Shown: piece by piece, positions 29,345 through 39,294 of the stretch
How the letters are laid out: each line of letters begins with the position of its first letter
How positions within the stretch are numbered: the first letter of the stretch is position 1
Source of the DNA: Maribellus sp. CM-23
Lineage (GTDB): Bacteria; Bacteroidota; Bacteroidia; Bacteroidales; Prolixibacteraceae
Length of the DNA: 64,000 nt
NCBI RefSeq assembly: GCF_021354595.1
Contig: NZ_JADWYJ010000002.1
Coordinates: forward strand, 620,001-684,000
Direction: 5' to 3'
Made by a program: the position numbers and the translations under genes
The notes under the pieces: model-generated
What the model saw: only the letters and a program-made list of their open reading frames with translations
The model's database searches: none
Told to the model about the DNA's origin: nothing

Positions 29345-30643
29345 CTATTTTCTGATTTTCGCAACTTCGAATTCAGTACGACGGTTTTCTTTTCTGTGCT
29401 TCATTGAATCGTTTGGTACAGCTGGTTTGCTTTCACCATAATTATGTGATCCAACGTATGCATTGTTAACACCTTTCATTAACAAGTATTTAACAACTGC
29501 CTGTGCACGTTTTTCAGAAAGTTTCATGTTGTAACCTTCACCACCGATGTTACAAGTGTGACCACCTACAACGATTTCATATTCTTTAGAAGCATTCAGT
29601 TGCTCAGCCAGTTTGTCCAACTCGGCTTTGAATTCAGGCTTCAATTCAGATTTGTCGAAATCGAAATAAATAGTTTCAATTGTCATATCTGACCAGTCAG
29701 GACATCCGTTGTTAGATGCAGGACCAGCTTCTTGCGGACATTTGTCTTCACAGTCGATTACACCATCACCGTCTGAATCAAGCGGACAACCGTCAGCGTC
29801 AACAGCACAACCTTTTGGTGTATCAGGACATTTGTCTTTTGGATCCGGAACGCCATCACCGTCAGTATCAGGACAGCCTTTGAATTTAGCCAAACCAGCT
29901 ACATCCGGGCACTCGTCATCTTTGTCGGCAATACCGTCACCATCGCGGTCAGGACAACCGTTCAATGAAGCAGGGCCAGCTTCGTCCGGACAATCATCTT
30001 TGTAATCCGGCACACCGTCGCCATCGCGATCCAGCGGACATCCTTTTTCATCCACTTCTACTCCGGGAGGTGTATTCGGACATTCGTCTTTTCTATCTTT
30101 TACACCGTCACCGTCAGAGTCTTTGCCAGCACCTAAAGCAAATTCAACGATACTTGTTACCATAACATGGTCATCGTTTACGTCGCTTGCAACACCGTTT
30201 ACGCTTCTGACTCCGTCAATTCCTTTAACATAAGAACCGGCAACAAACAATGCTGTACTTGGGCTAATCGGAAATTTCAATCCTGCACCAGCGTCAAAGT
30301 TTACACCATTATCGTTGTTGTCCCACATGTAACCAACACCTCCAAAAAGGTAAGGCTGAACTTTGTTGTCTTCGTTGAAGAGTTTAAGACGCAAGTTCAA
30401 TAACGGGTTTACTACGTCCAGTCCCGGATCATCGAAAGATACACGTGTATCCAACATCAAATCGAATCGTGGACTCAGGTAGCGACTTAGGTAAAAGTCA
30501 GCAAGGAAACCAGCAGACTCAGTCTCCAGATTATAATCGATCCCAGGCCCAAGACCTATCGCCCATTTTTTGTCTGAATTCTGCGCCATTGCAGCCCCGG
30601 CTACAAATACCAACGCAAGAAAGAAAAGAGTAAATTTTTTCAT
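29345..30643 (-). CDS. OmpA-family outer-membrane protein with thrombospondin type 3 repeats
   Basis: A 432-residue protein: signal peptide to AMAQ, N-terminal 8-strand barrel (~21-170), calcium-binding TSP3 repeats (~180-310: DSDGDGVKDRKDECPNTPPGVEVDEKGCPLD and further copies), and a C-terminal OmpA domain (TIYFDFDKSELKPEF, VGGHTCNIGGEGYNMKLSEKRAQAVVKYL). It links the outer membrane to peptidoglycan. The usual GHTD of the binding loop reads GHTC here, a variant I believe is frequent in this phylum. A TAGTTTTG box lies on the minus strand at 30759-30766. Confidence 0.93.
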   Translation of the reverse strand: MKKFTLFFLALVFVAGAAMAQNSDKKWAIGLGPGIDYNLETESAGFLADFYLSRYLSPRFDLMLDTRVSFDDPGLDVVNPLLNLRLKLFNEDNKVQPYLFGGVGYMWDNNDNGVNFDAGAGLKFPISPSTALFVAGSYVKGIDGVRSVNGVASDVNDDHVMVTSIVEFALGAGKDSDGDGVKDRKDECPNTPPGVEVDEKGCPLDRDGDGVPDYKDDCPDEAGPASLNGCPDRDGDGIADKDDECPDVAGLAKFKGCPDTDGDGVPDPKDKCPDTPKGCAVDADGCPLDSDGDGVIDCEDKCPQEAGPASNNGCPDWSDMTIETIYFDFDKSELKPEFKAELDKLAEQLNASKEYEIVVGGHTCNIGGEGYNMKLSEKRAQAVVKYLLMKGVNNAYVGSHNYGESKPAVPNDSMKHRKENRRTEFEVAKIRK

Positions 30644-30803
30644 AATCTAACAGTTTATTATTGTTTTCTTTGAATTCTAGAGGCAATTTAAAAATTAATT
30701 TCAATCTTACAAAACAGTGATATTAGGTTGTGGTTTATTTTTACAAAACATTTTTTAACAAAACTAAACATTAAAATTATATAAACTCACAATATTATAC
30801 ATT

Positions 30804-31343
30804 TTGTTTTCAATAATTGACATAGAAACTACAGGGCATAGCTACCGTTACGGGAAAATTACCGAGATAGCTATTATTCAACATAACGGACAACGTGTTA
30901 CCGATTCTTTCTCGACACTGATCAACCCGGAAATGGACATTCCCTATTTCATTACCGACCTGACCGGGATCGATAACGAAATGGTGCGAAACGCCCCCAA
31001 ATTTTACGAGGTAGCCAAGAAGATCGTCCAGATGACTTCGGGGCGTACATTCGTCGCTCACAATGTTAGTTTTGACTATAACTTCGTCCGTGAAGAATTT
31101 GCACGGCTTGGCTACGACTACAAAAGCAAAACCCTTTGCACAGTAAAGCTTTCACGAAAACTGCTTCCGGGTCACCGTTCCTATTCATTGGGGAGACTAT
31201 GCTCTGATTTGGATATAGCAATAGAAGGAAGACACCGCGCCGCCGGCGATGCCTTTGCTACTGCCAAACTTTTTGAGATTTTACTGGGTAAACATCAACA
31301 AAACGAGAATAAAAATACGGCTCAAAACTACCGCTTGTTCTGA
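30804..31343 (+). CDS. DEDDh 3'-5' exonuclease domain protein (DNA polymerase III epsilon-like)
   Basis: A 179-residue protein. TTG at 30804 is the only usable start, because the frame upstream has no ATG before a stop at 30765. ExoI IDIETTG, ExoII AHNVSFDYNF and ExoIII HRAAGDA make a complete DEDDh active site. Related Bacteroidota proteins often continue into a GIY-YIG domain, and this one stops after the exonuclease. It could act in DNA repair or proofreading. It faces the convergent DUF5606 gene 10 bp away. Confidence 0.85.
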   Translation: MFSIIDIETTGHSYRYGKITEIAIIQHNGQRVTDSFSTLINPEMDIPYFITDLTGIDNEMVRNAPKFYEVAKKIVQMTSGRTFVAHNVSFDYNFVREEFARLGYDYKSKTLCTVKLSRKLLPGHRSYSLGRLCSDLDIAIEGRHRAAGDAFATAKLFEILLGKHQQNENKNTAQNYRLF

Positions 31344-31353
31344 AAACGCCGAC

Positions 31354-31773
31354 TTATTCGTCGCTATCGCTTCCGGCTTCCTCTTCAGTTTCTGTAAAGT
31401 CGAGTAATTCTTTTTCCTGAAGCGTGTTGTACCACAGGATCACTTTCTTAATGTCGGAAACATATACACGGTCTTTGTCGTAATCGGGCAAAATGGTTTC
31501 GAAGTAGTTCTTCAGTTCACTTCCCGATGCTTTTTCCGAAATAGCTGCTCCCCCATCCTCTTTGTCAGAAATGGTTTTGAAAATATCTTTCAACGGAACA
31601 TCGCCCTCGTTGGTATAGATTGCAATGTCTTCCAGCGTTGAAACTTTGGCAGTAGAATAAACAGGCATCCTTTTTCCTGAATCCAGTGATTCTACAATTA
31701 TATTGTTTTTACTTTCGGCCACCAACTTAAACAATCCTGAATGACCTGAAACAGATAATATTCCTTTTAACAT
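31354..31773 (-). CDS. DUF5606-domain protein
   Basis: A 139-residue cytoplasmic protein with the family pattern MLKGILSVSGHSGLFKLVAESKNNIIVESLDSGKRMPVYSTAKVSTLEDIAIYT. The SH3-like N-terminal half is followed by a helical part (NYFETILPDYDKDRVYVSDIKKVILWYNTL) and an acidic tail. Conserved in Bacteroidota with no known function. Confidence 0.85.
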   Translation of the reverse strand: MLKGILSVSGHSGLFKLVAESKNNIIVESLDSGKRMPVYSTAKVSTLEDIAIYTNEGDVPLKDIFKTISDKEDGGAAISEKASGSELKNYFETILPDYDKDRVYVSDIKKVILWYNTLQEKELLDFTETEEEAGSDSDE

Positions 31774-31825
31774 GATTCAAATTTTTGGCGAATATACAAT
31801 TTTTGTCATTCTTTTTAATAAAACA

Positions 31826-31870
31826 GAAACCGGGTACCTGAAAACAAGAGAGTTCAAAATACCCGGTTTC
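31826..31870 (-). terminator. Terminator of the TonB-dependent receptor gene
   Basis: GAAACCGGGTA (31826-31836) pairs perfectly with TACCCGGTTTC (31860-31870), 38 bp past the receptor stop and before the DUF5606 gene. On the minus strand the stem is followed by TGTTTTATT. Confidence 0.7.
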
Positions 31871-31908
31871 TTCTATAATTAATTTATCCCGAATAAATTA
31901 TGTGTATG

Positions 31909-33960
31909 TTATTTTTTACTGAATTGAAGTTCGTAAACAAGACCGGCTTTAAACCACCTTCCGGGCTGTACCACATTTTCGATATCGTTGTATGTGGTAT
32001 TGAATAGGTTATTTACCGAAGTGTAAAGCCTTACGTTTCGATGCTGATAAGATAACTTCCCATCCACTAACCAAAAAGGATCGTAATTTACTTCACCAAC
32101 CGGAGCCATTTCTTCATACTTTGTATAACTTCCTTCCCGGTCCTGGTACACCAGCTTCAAATCAAGACTTAGATTTTTTACCAATTTCTGATTGAAAGAA
32201 CATACCAGTTTATGTTTCAGGTTATCCAACACATACCGCGAAATAAAATCGTCTTCCTGCTTGTCAACATTATTAAACAAATAGCTGACATCGATATTGG
32301 GAACAAATTCCCCAAAGCGGTTACGCAGTATCAACTGCACTTGCGCCTCTGTTCCCAGGCTGGTCAGTCGTGTTAAATTTTGGGTTGTCCAGGTTTCCTC
32401 TTCGGTTGCCTTTACCCAATCGATAATGTTTTTTCCTTTCCGGTAGAACACGACCACGTGTCCTTTCACCACCGGCTTGCTATACTTGATTCCACCTTCA
32501 ATCGTTGCCGATTTCTCCGGTTTCAAATCAGGGTTTCCTACATTGGTTGGCCCTTGGTAATAAAGATCGGTGAAAGTTGGCATTCGCAACGAGGAATTAA
32601 AGCTTGAGTATAGCTTTACTCCTTCCGAAACATCATAACTTACATCAACGCCGGGGAAGAAATTAATACCAAGATCGCTCCCGGAAATGTAGTTCCCCAT
32701 GATCCCGGCTGTAAATGCCCACTTATTAATATATAAGGAGTGCTCCAGAAAACCAGACAAAGTGTTTCTCGAATCGGATTTGGTAAACTGTGCATCTTCT
32801 CCCGGAACGTCTTTGGGATGGTCCATCTCTTTTCCCAAAACATTACTCAGAATATGCTCGCTCCGGTATTCGATTCCCAAAGCTGTTTTACCGGCTCCCC
32901 ACGCAAACCACGAGTTCAGATTACCGCCATAAGTATGCGTCAGGTGGTGATTGTGCCCGCTGTACCACGAGGCCGGGTTATCCCGGAATAACTCGAAGCG
33001 GTCCTGATGTCTCCTGAAATAAACCACCGGACTTAGATGAAGCGGACCGGAAGAAGCCCATTTTGCAGAAGTAAACAACGTTTTGGTGGCTTCGTACTGA
33101 TTTGGATACTTGGGTGAATAAAAACTGTTTGCCCCAAATCCTTTTTCAGAAACACCCACCTGAACGTCCAGATCACCGTCCTTTGTGTTCAGGGAAGCGG
33201 AATAAAATCCGTTTAGCTCCTCAAAATCGGTATTGTTCGTATACCCATCCGAGCGCTTCTTCCCAACGGCAAGCATGTGATTCAGCCGACCGGTTTTCAC
33301 TCCGGCCGAAACATTTCCATCAAAATAACCAAAGCTTCCGCCGGAAGCATTCACGGTGGCTGAATTTCCGCCTCCTTTCCGGGTAATAATGTTAATGGCA
33401 CCCGAAAATGCATTGGGGCCGTAAACACGCGCAGCGGGCCCTTCGAGGACTTCGATTCTTTCGATTTGGGCTAAACTGACTGGAAGATTTAAATTGTGAT
33501 GGCCGGTTTGAGGGTCGGTGATGTTAATACCGTTTAGAAGGATTAAGATCTGGTCGAATGTACCACCGCGAATACTAACATCCGCCTGGACACCTTCAGT
33601 TCCGCGTTGTCGTACATCCACGCCGGCAATGTACTCTAACAGGTCCTGAACACTCTGAGCCGGTACCGCCTCAATTTCTTTTCTCTCGATCACGGAAACA
33701 ATCCGTGCTACCTGCGAATAAAGTGCAGGTGTTCTCTGCGCACTCACCTCGATCTCATCAAGGTCGTATTCCATTTTAACTTCCGAAGTATCCTGGGTAG
33801 TTGCCAGCGTAATAACCGGTGTTGACAGAAAATAAACAACTGCCAAAACTGAAATCGCCACAACTTTCCTCAGTGCGAGGAAAAGAGAATAACTCTTTCT
33901 TCCCCACTTTCGGAAAAATAAAACAGATTGCGCATCATGGTTAAACTTACTTGTTCTCAT
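31909..33960 (-). CDS. TonB-dependent outer-membrane receptor (BtuB-like size class)
   Basis: A 683-residue protein from ATG 33960 (MRTSKFNHDAQ). A start at 34071 would add 37 residues with no signal-peptide character. The leader is long and basic before its hydrophobic core (VVAISVLAVVYFLSTPVITLA). TonB-box-like DLDEIEVSAQR, plug (VQDLLEYIAGVDVRQRGTEGVQADVSIRGGTFDQILILLNGINI, IERIEVLEGPAARVYGPNAFSGAINIITRKG) and a barrel ending in LVYELQFSKK. There is no SusC-type domain and no susD, so it probably takes up a metal complex or cobalamin. I saw no cobalamin riboswitch upstream. A TATCTTTG box lies on the minus strand at 33982-33989. Confidence 0.9.
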   Translation of the reverse strand: MRTSKFNHDAQSVLFFRKWGRKSYSLFLALRKVVAISVLAVVYFLSTPVITLATTQDTSEVKMEYDLDEIEVSAQRTPALYSQVARIVSVIERKEIEAVPAQSVQDLLEYIAGVDVRQRGTEGVQADVSIRGGTFDQILILLNGINITDPQTGHHNLNLPVSLAQIERIEVLEGPAARVYGPNAFSGAINIITRKGGGNSATVNASGGSFGYFDGNVSAGVKTGRLNHMLAVGKKRSDGYTNNTDFEELNGFYSASLNTKDGDLDVQVGVSEKGFGANSFYSPKYPNQYEATKTLFTSAKWASSGPLHLSPVVYFRRHQDRFELFRDNPASWYSGHNHHLTHTYGGNLNSWFAWGAGKTALGIEYRSEHILSNVLGKEMDHPKDVPGEDAQFTKSDSRNTLSGFLEHSLYINKWAFTAGIMGNYISGSDLGINFFPGVDVSYDVSEGVKLYSSFNSSLRMPTFTDLYYQGPTNVGNPDLKPEKSATIEGGIKYSKPVVKGHVVVFYRKGKNIIDWVKATEEETWTTQNLTRLTSLGTEAQVQLILRNRFGEFVPNIDVSYLFNNVDKQEDDFISRYVLDNLKHKLVCSFNQKLVKNLSLDLKLVYQDREGSYTKYEEMAPVGEVNYDPFWLVDGKLSYQHRNVRLYTSVNNLFNTTYNDIENVVQPGRWFKAGLVYELQFSKK

Positions 33961-34142
33961 AATACAAAATCTATGAAGCAGCAAAGATATAAATTGATAT
34001 TGAAACAGCCGTGCAGAAACTGCCGATACCCGATTTAGACCGGAAAGTTCCGTATTTCTAACATATGTCAAATCAGCGCGATAAGGAAATAAAAAATCTT
34101 TATATGGGATAGATTTAATCGACTGACTTTTGTCATGATTTA

Positions 34143-34175
34143 TTTGGTTTTCAGGGGAACAAAAGCTTAAATTTG
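34143..34175 (+). promoter_or_regulatory. Predicted promoter of the sigma-70 gene at 34202
   Basis: -33 TTTG (34143-34146), a 21-bp spacer and a perfect -7 TAAATTTG (34168-34175). The start codon lies 27 bp further on. This matches the primary-sigma consensus of Bacteroidetes (TTTG / TAnnTTTG). Confidence 0.6.
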
Positions 34176-34201
34176 TTTAGACAAATTAAAAATAACGCGC
34201 C

Positions 34202-34711
34202 ATGACTCAAATTCAATTCACCAACGCCCTGCTTGGATTAAGCGACAAATTACACTACTATGCCCTTAGTCTGACCTCTGACTCGGAGAGAGCGGACGAC
34301 TTGCTGCAAGAGACTTTTCTGAAAGCGTTAACCTATCGTGAAAAGTTTACGCAGAACACCAATTTCAAGGCATGGATTTATACAATAATGAAAAACACCT
34401 TCATTAACGACTATCGTAGAAAGGTGAAAACAAAAAACACCTTTGAAGGTTCAAACAACGACTTTCACCTGATGTTTACAAAAGATAAAGTCTATCCGGC
34501 ACCGGATTCTTTTTACAGTTCAAAAGAGATTACCAAAAGCATCAACGCTTTGGAAGACGAATACAAAGTGCCTTTTACCATGTTTCTGGATGGTTACAAA
34601 TACAAGGAAATTGCAGAAGAACTGAGTTTGCCTTTGGGAACAGTAAAAAGCCGCATTTTCTTCACCCGTAAAAAGCTGGAGAAAGCGCTACACGAATACT
34701 CTGATAATTAA
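34202..34711 (+). CDS. RNA polymerase sigma factor, sigma-70 family, not linked to FecR
   Basis: A 169-residue protein. Region 2 is LHYYALSLTSDSERADDLLQETFLKALTYREKFTQNTNFKAWIYTIMKNTFINDYRR, and region 4 is YKVPFTMFLDGYKYKEIAEELSLPLGTVKSRIFFTRKKLEKAL. It resembles the widely conserved stand-alone ECF factor of Bacteroidota, and no anti-sigma gene lies beside it. It has its own promoter and a terminator follows. Confidence 0.92.
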   Translation: MTQIQFTNALLGLSDKLHYYALSLTSDSERADDLLQETFLKALTYREKFTQNTNFKAWIYTIMKNTFINDYRRKVKTKNTFEGSNNDFHLMFTKDKVYPAPDSFYSSKEITKSINALEDEYKVPFTMFLDGYKYKEIAEELSLPLGTVKSRIFFTRKKLEKALHEYSDN

Positions 34712-34735
34712 TGATAATAAATGATTAGGTAATTA

Positions 34736-34756
34736 GGTCTTCAATTTTTGAAGGCC
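34736..34756 (+). terminator. Rho-independent terminator of the sigma factor gene
   Basis: GGTCTTCAA (34736-34744) pairs with TTGAAGGCC (34748-34756) apart from a G-U pair, followed by TTTTTTT and further T. Confidence 0.85.
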
Positions 34757-34878
34757 TTTTTTTATTTTTGAAATCATCAAATATTCCTTATTTTCTCTTC
34801 TTTTAAGAAAGATGTCCTGCATAAGGAATGTGGGAGGATGAACAGAGAGGTCAATAAAATCAACAACATTACACTGAC

Positions 34879-35427
34879 ATGAAAAATATAGCCGTTCATT
34901 TAGCCGAAGGATTTGAAGAAATAGAAGCCATCAGTATTATTGATGTACTGCGCAGGGCCAGCCTGAAAGTAACTGTTGTATCTGTTACCGGAGACCTGGC
35001 TGTTACCGGGGCGCACCAAATACAAGTTACAGCCGATAAATTATTTGAGGATGTTGATTATTCAGAAATAGAGATGCTTGTTCTTCCGGGGGGAATGCCG
35101 GGATCGGCCAACCTGAAAGCCCATGGCGGGTTACGCGAACAAATCCTGAATTTTAATGACAATGAAAAGCCTTTGGGAGCCATTTGTGCCGCACCGATGG
35201 TTTTCGGAAATCTTGGCCTGCTAAACAACAAAAAGGCGACCTGTTATCCGGGCTTCGAAGAAGAATTGCACGGGGCAATTATCACAGGAAACGACGTAGA
35301 GCAAACCGGAAATATTATTACAGGGAAAGGAGCTGGTGTTGCCATCGAGTTTGCCTTAAAGATTGTGGAAACCCTTAAAGGCAAAGAACTGGCAGATGAG
35401 CTTAAAAAGAAAATGATCGTAAAATAA
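34879..35427 (+). CDS. DJ-1/PfpI-family protein (YajL/ThiJ-like)
   Basis: A 182-residue cytoplasmic protein of the DJ-1 subgroup. It has the conserved Glu in EGFEEIEAISIIDVLRRA, LVLPGGMPGSANL, the nucleophile Cys in LGAICAAPMVFGNLGLL, and a C-terminal TGKGAGVAIEFALKIVETL. Members are linked to glyoxal/methylglyoxal defence or protein repair, and the exact reaction is debated. A perfect terminator follows. Confidence 0.92.
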   Translation: MKNIAVHLAEGFEEIEAISIIDVLRRASLKVTVVSVTGDLAVTGAHQIQVTADKLFEDVDYSEIEMLVLPGGMPGSANLKAHGGLREQILNFNDNEKPLGAICAAPMVFGNLGLLNNKKATCYPGFEEELHGAIITGNDVEQTGNIITGKGAGVAIEFALKIVETLKGKELADELKKKMIVK

Positions 35428-35554
35428 CCTGGAGAAACAGCCTCAGAAAATCATGCTTAGGAAATAAAAAAACGTAGGCATGAAATTGGGAAAACATAAG
35501 CATGAAATTTTGGAAATCACACGAGCACTCTTTCCGAGAGAGAAAGGAATAAAC

Positions 35555-35590
35555 GAAAAGCCGCTTTTCAATGATGAAAAGCGGCTTTTC
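35555..35590. terminator. Bidirectional terminator between the DJ-1 gene and purL
   Basis: Perfect 16-bp arms (35555-35570 and 35575-35590) built on GAAAAGCCGCTTTTCA with a 4-nt loop, in the gap between convergent genes. T-rich flanks are present on both sides. Confidence 0.88.
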
Positions 35591-35604
35591 TATTCTGTAA
35601 AAAT

Positions 35605-38600
35605 CTATTTTGTTTTTTCGGCAATCCAGTTTTTGGCATTTACAAAAGCCTGGATCCACGGAGCAATTTCATCCGCTTTCCGGTCGGCAGGGTAATGCGG
35701 CCAGTGCCACGGTTTGAAAGCCCTTTCCAGGTGAGGCATCATCACCAGGTGACGACCATCTTCCGAACAAAGCGAAGCTGCACTAAAATGTGAACCATTC
35801 GGATTTCCGGGATACTCTTCGTGGCTGTATTTCATCGGAATCTGGTACTGGTTCTCGTTAAACGGCAGGTAGAATTTACCTTCTCCGTGTGCCACCCAAA
35901 TTCCCAGTTTCATACCGCCCATGTTACCGAGCATCACCGAATCGTTTTCAAGAACGTCCACATTCAGGAACGTTGATTCAAATTTATGCGACTCGTTGTG
36001 CAACATTTTTGGCTGAATGCTGTGCTCCGGATAAACCACCCCAAGCTCAATCATTACCTGGCAGCCGTTACAAACACCCAAACTCAGCGTATCTTCCCTG
36101 CGGTAGAATTTTTCGAGTGCAACACGGGCTTTCTCATTAAATTTGAAAGCGCCGGCCCATCCTTTGGCCGATCCCAGCACGTCGGAATTCGAGAAACCAC
36201 CCACAAAAACGATCATATTCACGTCTTCCAGTGTCTCGCGTCCCGAAATCAAATCGGTCATATGAACGTCTTTTACATCCATACCGGCCAGGTACATAGC
36301 ATAAGCCATTTCGCGATCGCCGTTCACCCCTTTTTCGCGAATGATTGCAGCCTTAATTCCAGATGGAGTTCTGCGTTTCAGATCGATTCCCAGGTCAGCA
36401 GCTTTTCCGGTGAAATCCTTGAAATCAAAACTCAGCGCGTTGTTCTTGTAATTTTTAAAACGTTCCAGTGCTTTTTCTTCACCACTTTGTTTGCGGTCAA
36501 GCAGGTACGAAGTTTTGAACCACATATCACGCAGCGAGTTGATATCGAAATCCGCTTCAACCGTCCGGTTAAGCACTCTCACTTTGCGGTAAGGAACCGG
36601 GAAACCAAGCGACATAAATGCAACGCCTGCTTCGGTCAGTTGTTTTTTCACCTCATCGTTGTCTGCACACTGAATAACCAGCCCCGGGTTCTCGGCCAGT
36701 AATATCTTTGCCAAATCTTCCTCTTCAAAGGCAGTTACATCTACCTTCATTCCGCCTTTTGTGTTGCTGAAACACATTTCCAGCAAAGTGGTAATCAAAC
36801 CACCGGAAGCAATATCATGTCCGGCCAGAATCAGATCCTGTTCAATCAGTTTCTGAACCGTATTAAAAGCAACTACAAATTTTTCGGGATCAGCCACGGT
36901 TGGCGCAGTCTTCCCTATTTTATTGATCGACTGGGCAAAGGCACTTCCGCCCAAAGCTCTTTCCATAAACGATAAATCGATGAAAAGAATCTCCTTGCTT
37001 TCGTCGTTCACCAGTACCGGCTCCACTACTTTTTTCACATCCGACACCTCGCCCGAAGCTGAGATAATCACCGTTCCGGGAGCCAGCACCACATCGTCCT
37101 TGTATTTTTGTGTCATCGACATGGAGTCTTTTCCGGTTGGAATGTTGATTCCCAAGGCGCAAGCAAAATCGCTGGCAGCTTCCACGGCTTTGTAGATCCT
37201 TGCATTTTCGCCCGGATTTTTTGCCGGCCACATCCAGTTGGCGCTTAACGAAACACTTTTGAGGTGATCGGTCATGGGTGCCCAGATAATGTTGGTCAGC
37301 GATTCAGCAATTGCCAGTACCGATCCTCTTTCAGCATCCACCAAAGCCGCCACCGGCGCATGACCGATGGAAGTCGCCAAACCTGCTTTCCCCTGGTAAT
37401 CGAGTGTGATCACCCCAACGTTGTTCAACGGTAATTGAAGCGCTCCGGCCGTTTGTTGCTTGGCAATTCGTCCGGTTACCGAGCGGTCCACTTTGTTGGT
37501 CAGCCAGTCTTTGCAGGCCACTGATTCCAGCTGAATGGTTTGCTCCACCAAATCGTATATTTCTTCCCAGTTGTATTCCAGTTCCTCAAAATCGGGTTCG
37601 ATGGTTTCATCTTCCAAAACCGTTTTGGGTGGATTCCCAAACATGTATCCCAATTGCCAGTCGATCGACTTTTCACCCGTAGCCGAGTTTTCAAAAGTAA
37701 ACTGCATGTCTCCCGTCGCTTCCCCGATTTCGTACATCGGCGCTCTTTCACGGTCGGCAATCCGGTGAAGCAGGTCCACATGTTCCTGTTTCATCACCAA
37801 TCCCATTCTCTCCTGCGACTCGTTTCCGATAATTTCTTTTTGTGAAAGCGTCGGATCGCCCACCGGTAATTTTGATGTATCAATCTTTCCACCCGTCGAT
37901 TCTACCAACTCCGACAGACAGTTCAGGTGACCGCCTGCGCCGTGGTCGTGGATCGAAATAATCGGGTTTTCATCCGATTCGCTTAATGCCCGGATAGCGT
38001 TGTACACACGTTTCTGCATTTCAGGATTCGCACGCTGAACAGCGTTCAACTCAATAGCGTTGTTAAACTCGCCCGTTGCTACCGACGATACTGCACCACC
38101 ACCCATTCCGATGCGGTAGTTATCACCTCCTAAAAGAATGACTTTATCGCCAACTGTTGGCTCGTCTTTTAAACTGTGTTTTTTATTTCCGAAACCAATA
38201 CCGCCGGCCAGCATGATCACCTTATCGTAACCGTATTTGGTAAAACTTTCAAAGTGTTCGAAAGTAAGTACCGAGCCGGTAATAATCGGTTGCCCGAATT
38301 TGTTACCGAAATCGCTGGCTCCGTTTGAAGCTTTGATCAGGATTTGTTCCGGTGTCTGGTACAACCATTCGCGTTCATCGGTGGCCTGCTCCCACGAGCG
38401 TTGTGCTTCGGTTCTGGGGTAAGAAGTCATGTAAACCGCTGTTCCGGCAATTGGCAAACTTCCTTTCCCGCCGGCAATACGGTCGCGAATTTCACCTCCG
38501 GTACCGGTAGAAGCCCCGTTAAACGGTTCTACGGTTGTGGGAAAATTATGCGTTTCTGCTTTTAATGACAGTACGGTTTCAATATCCTTAACTTCAAAAA

Positions 38601-39294
38601 AGTCGGGTTTATCCTGTGTTTTGGGAGCAAATTGTTCCACCACCGGTCCCTGCACAAAAGAGCAGTTGTCTTTATAAGCTGAAACGATTTTGTTGGGATT
38701 CTCTTTCGATGTCTTTTTGATCATCTGGAACAGAGAAGACTCCATCTCCTTCCCGTCGATGACAAAAGTGCCGTTAAAGATTTTATGACGGCAGTGTTCC
38801 GAGTTCACCTGGGCAAAACCATACACCTCACCATCGGTTAACGGACGTCCCATTTCTTTCGAAACTCCGTTCAGGTATTCAATTTCATCATCGCTCAACG
38901 CAAGTCCTTCCTGTTCGTTGTATGCCGCAATGTCTTCAATGTTCAGAATCGGGTCCGGCTCTTTGTCGATTGCAAATACCTGCTGGGTAAGCCCATTGTA
39001 AATCGCCTGAAGCATCGGGTCGTATTTCGCAGTTTCGCTTTCAACTTCAAAAAACTCCTCCATCCGGCGAATTCCTTCGATCCCCATATTCTGGGTGATT
39101 TCCACGGCGTTGGTACTCCAGGGTGTCAGCATCTCTTTGCGAGGCCCCACAAACCAACCTTCCAGTGTTTGGCTTTTCAGGTATTCGGCTCCCGAAAAAA
39201 GCCAGATCAGTTTTTCGATGTTCTCTTCTCCGAGAGGTTTTGCAGAATAAACTGCAATAATACTGTTGCTTTGATTTTTAAAGAATTGAATCAT
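35605..39294 (-). CDS. purL: Phosphoribosylformylglycinamidine synthase, single-chain form
   Basis: A 1229-residue fused enzyme, the length of the large PurL of Gammaproteobacteria and Bacteroidota. Visible are the N-terminal PurS-like part, the ATP/FGAR domain (VLSLKAETHNFPTTVEPFNGASTGTGGEIRDR), the repeated PurM-like domains (DHGAGGHLNCLSELVE, GHDIASGGLITTLLEM), and the C-terminal glutamine amidotransferase with FVGGFSNSDVLGSAKGWAG and the nucleophile Cys in LGVCNGCQVM. It makes FGAM from FGAR, Gln and ATP in purine synthesis. Monocistronic; a TATCTTTG box lies on the minus strand at 39339-39346. Confidence 0.98.
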   Translation of the reverse strand: MIQFFKNQSNSIIAVYSAKPLGEENIEKLIWLFSGAEYLKSQTLEGWFVGPRKEMLTPWSTNAVEITQNMGIEGIRRMEEFFEVESETAKYDPMLQAIYNGLTQQVFAIDKEPDPILNIEDIAAYNEQEGLALSDDEIEYLNGVSKEMGRPLTDGEVYGFAQVNSEHCRHKIFNGTFVIDGKEMESSLFQMIKKTSKENPNKIVSAYKDNCSFVQGPVVEQFAPKTQDKPDFFEVKDIETVLSLKAETHNFPTTVEPFNGASTGTGGEIRDRIAGGKGSLPIAGTAVYMTSYPRTEAQRSWEQATDEREWLYQTPEQILIKASNGASDFGNKFGQPIITGSVLTFEHFESFTKYGYDKVIMLAGGIGFGNKKHSLKDEPTVGDKVILLGGDNYRIGMGGGAVSSVATGEFNNAIELNAVQRANPEMQKRVYNAIRALSESDENPIISIHDHGAGGHLNCLSELVESTGGKIDTSKLPVGDPTLSQKEIIGNESQERMGLVMKQEHVDLLHRIADRERAPMYEIGEATGDMQFTFENSATGEKSIDWQLGYMFGNPPKTVLEDETIEPDFEELEYNWEEIYDLVEQTIQLESVACKDWLTNKVDRSVTGRIAKQQTAGALQLPLNNVGVITLDYQGKAGLATSIGHAPVAALVDAERGSVLAIAESLTNIIWAPMTDHLKSVSLSANWMWPAKNPGENARIYKAVEAASDFACALGINIPTGKDSMSMTQKYKDDVVLAPGTVIISASGEVSDVKKVVEPVLVNDESKEILFIDLSFMERALGGSAFAQSINKIGKTAPTVADPEKFVVAFNTVQKLIEQDLILAGHDIASGGLITTLLEMCFSNTKGGMKVDVTAFEEEDLAKILLAENPGLVIQCADNDEVKKQLTEAGVAFMSLGFPVPYRKVRVLNRTVEADFDINSLRDMWFKTSYLLDRKQSGEEKALERFKNYKNNALSFDFKDFTGKAADLGIDLKRRTPSGIKAAIIREKGVNGDREMAYAMYLAGMDVKDVHMTDLISGRETLEDVNMIVFVGGFSNSDVLGSAKGWAGAFKFNEKARVALEKFYRREDTLSLGVCNGCQVMIELGVVYPEHSIQPKMLHNESHKFESTFLNVDVLENDSVMLGNMGGMKLGIWVAHGEGKFYLPFNENQYQIPMKYSHEEYPGNPNGSHFSAASLCSEDGRHLVMMPHLERAFKPWHWPHYPADRKADEIAPWIQAFVNAKNWIAEKTK

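Noticed and set aside
33961..34140. Cobalamin riboswitch upstream of the TonB-dependent receptor
   Set aside because: I looked for the B12-box and associated conserved stretches on the minus strand and did not find a convincing match.
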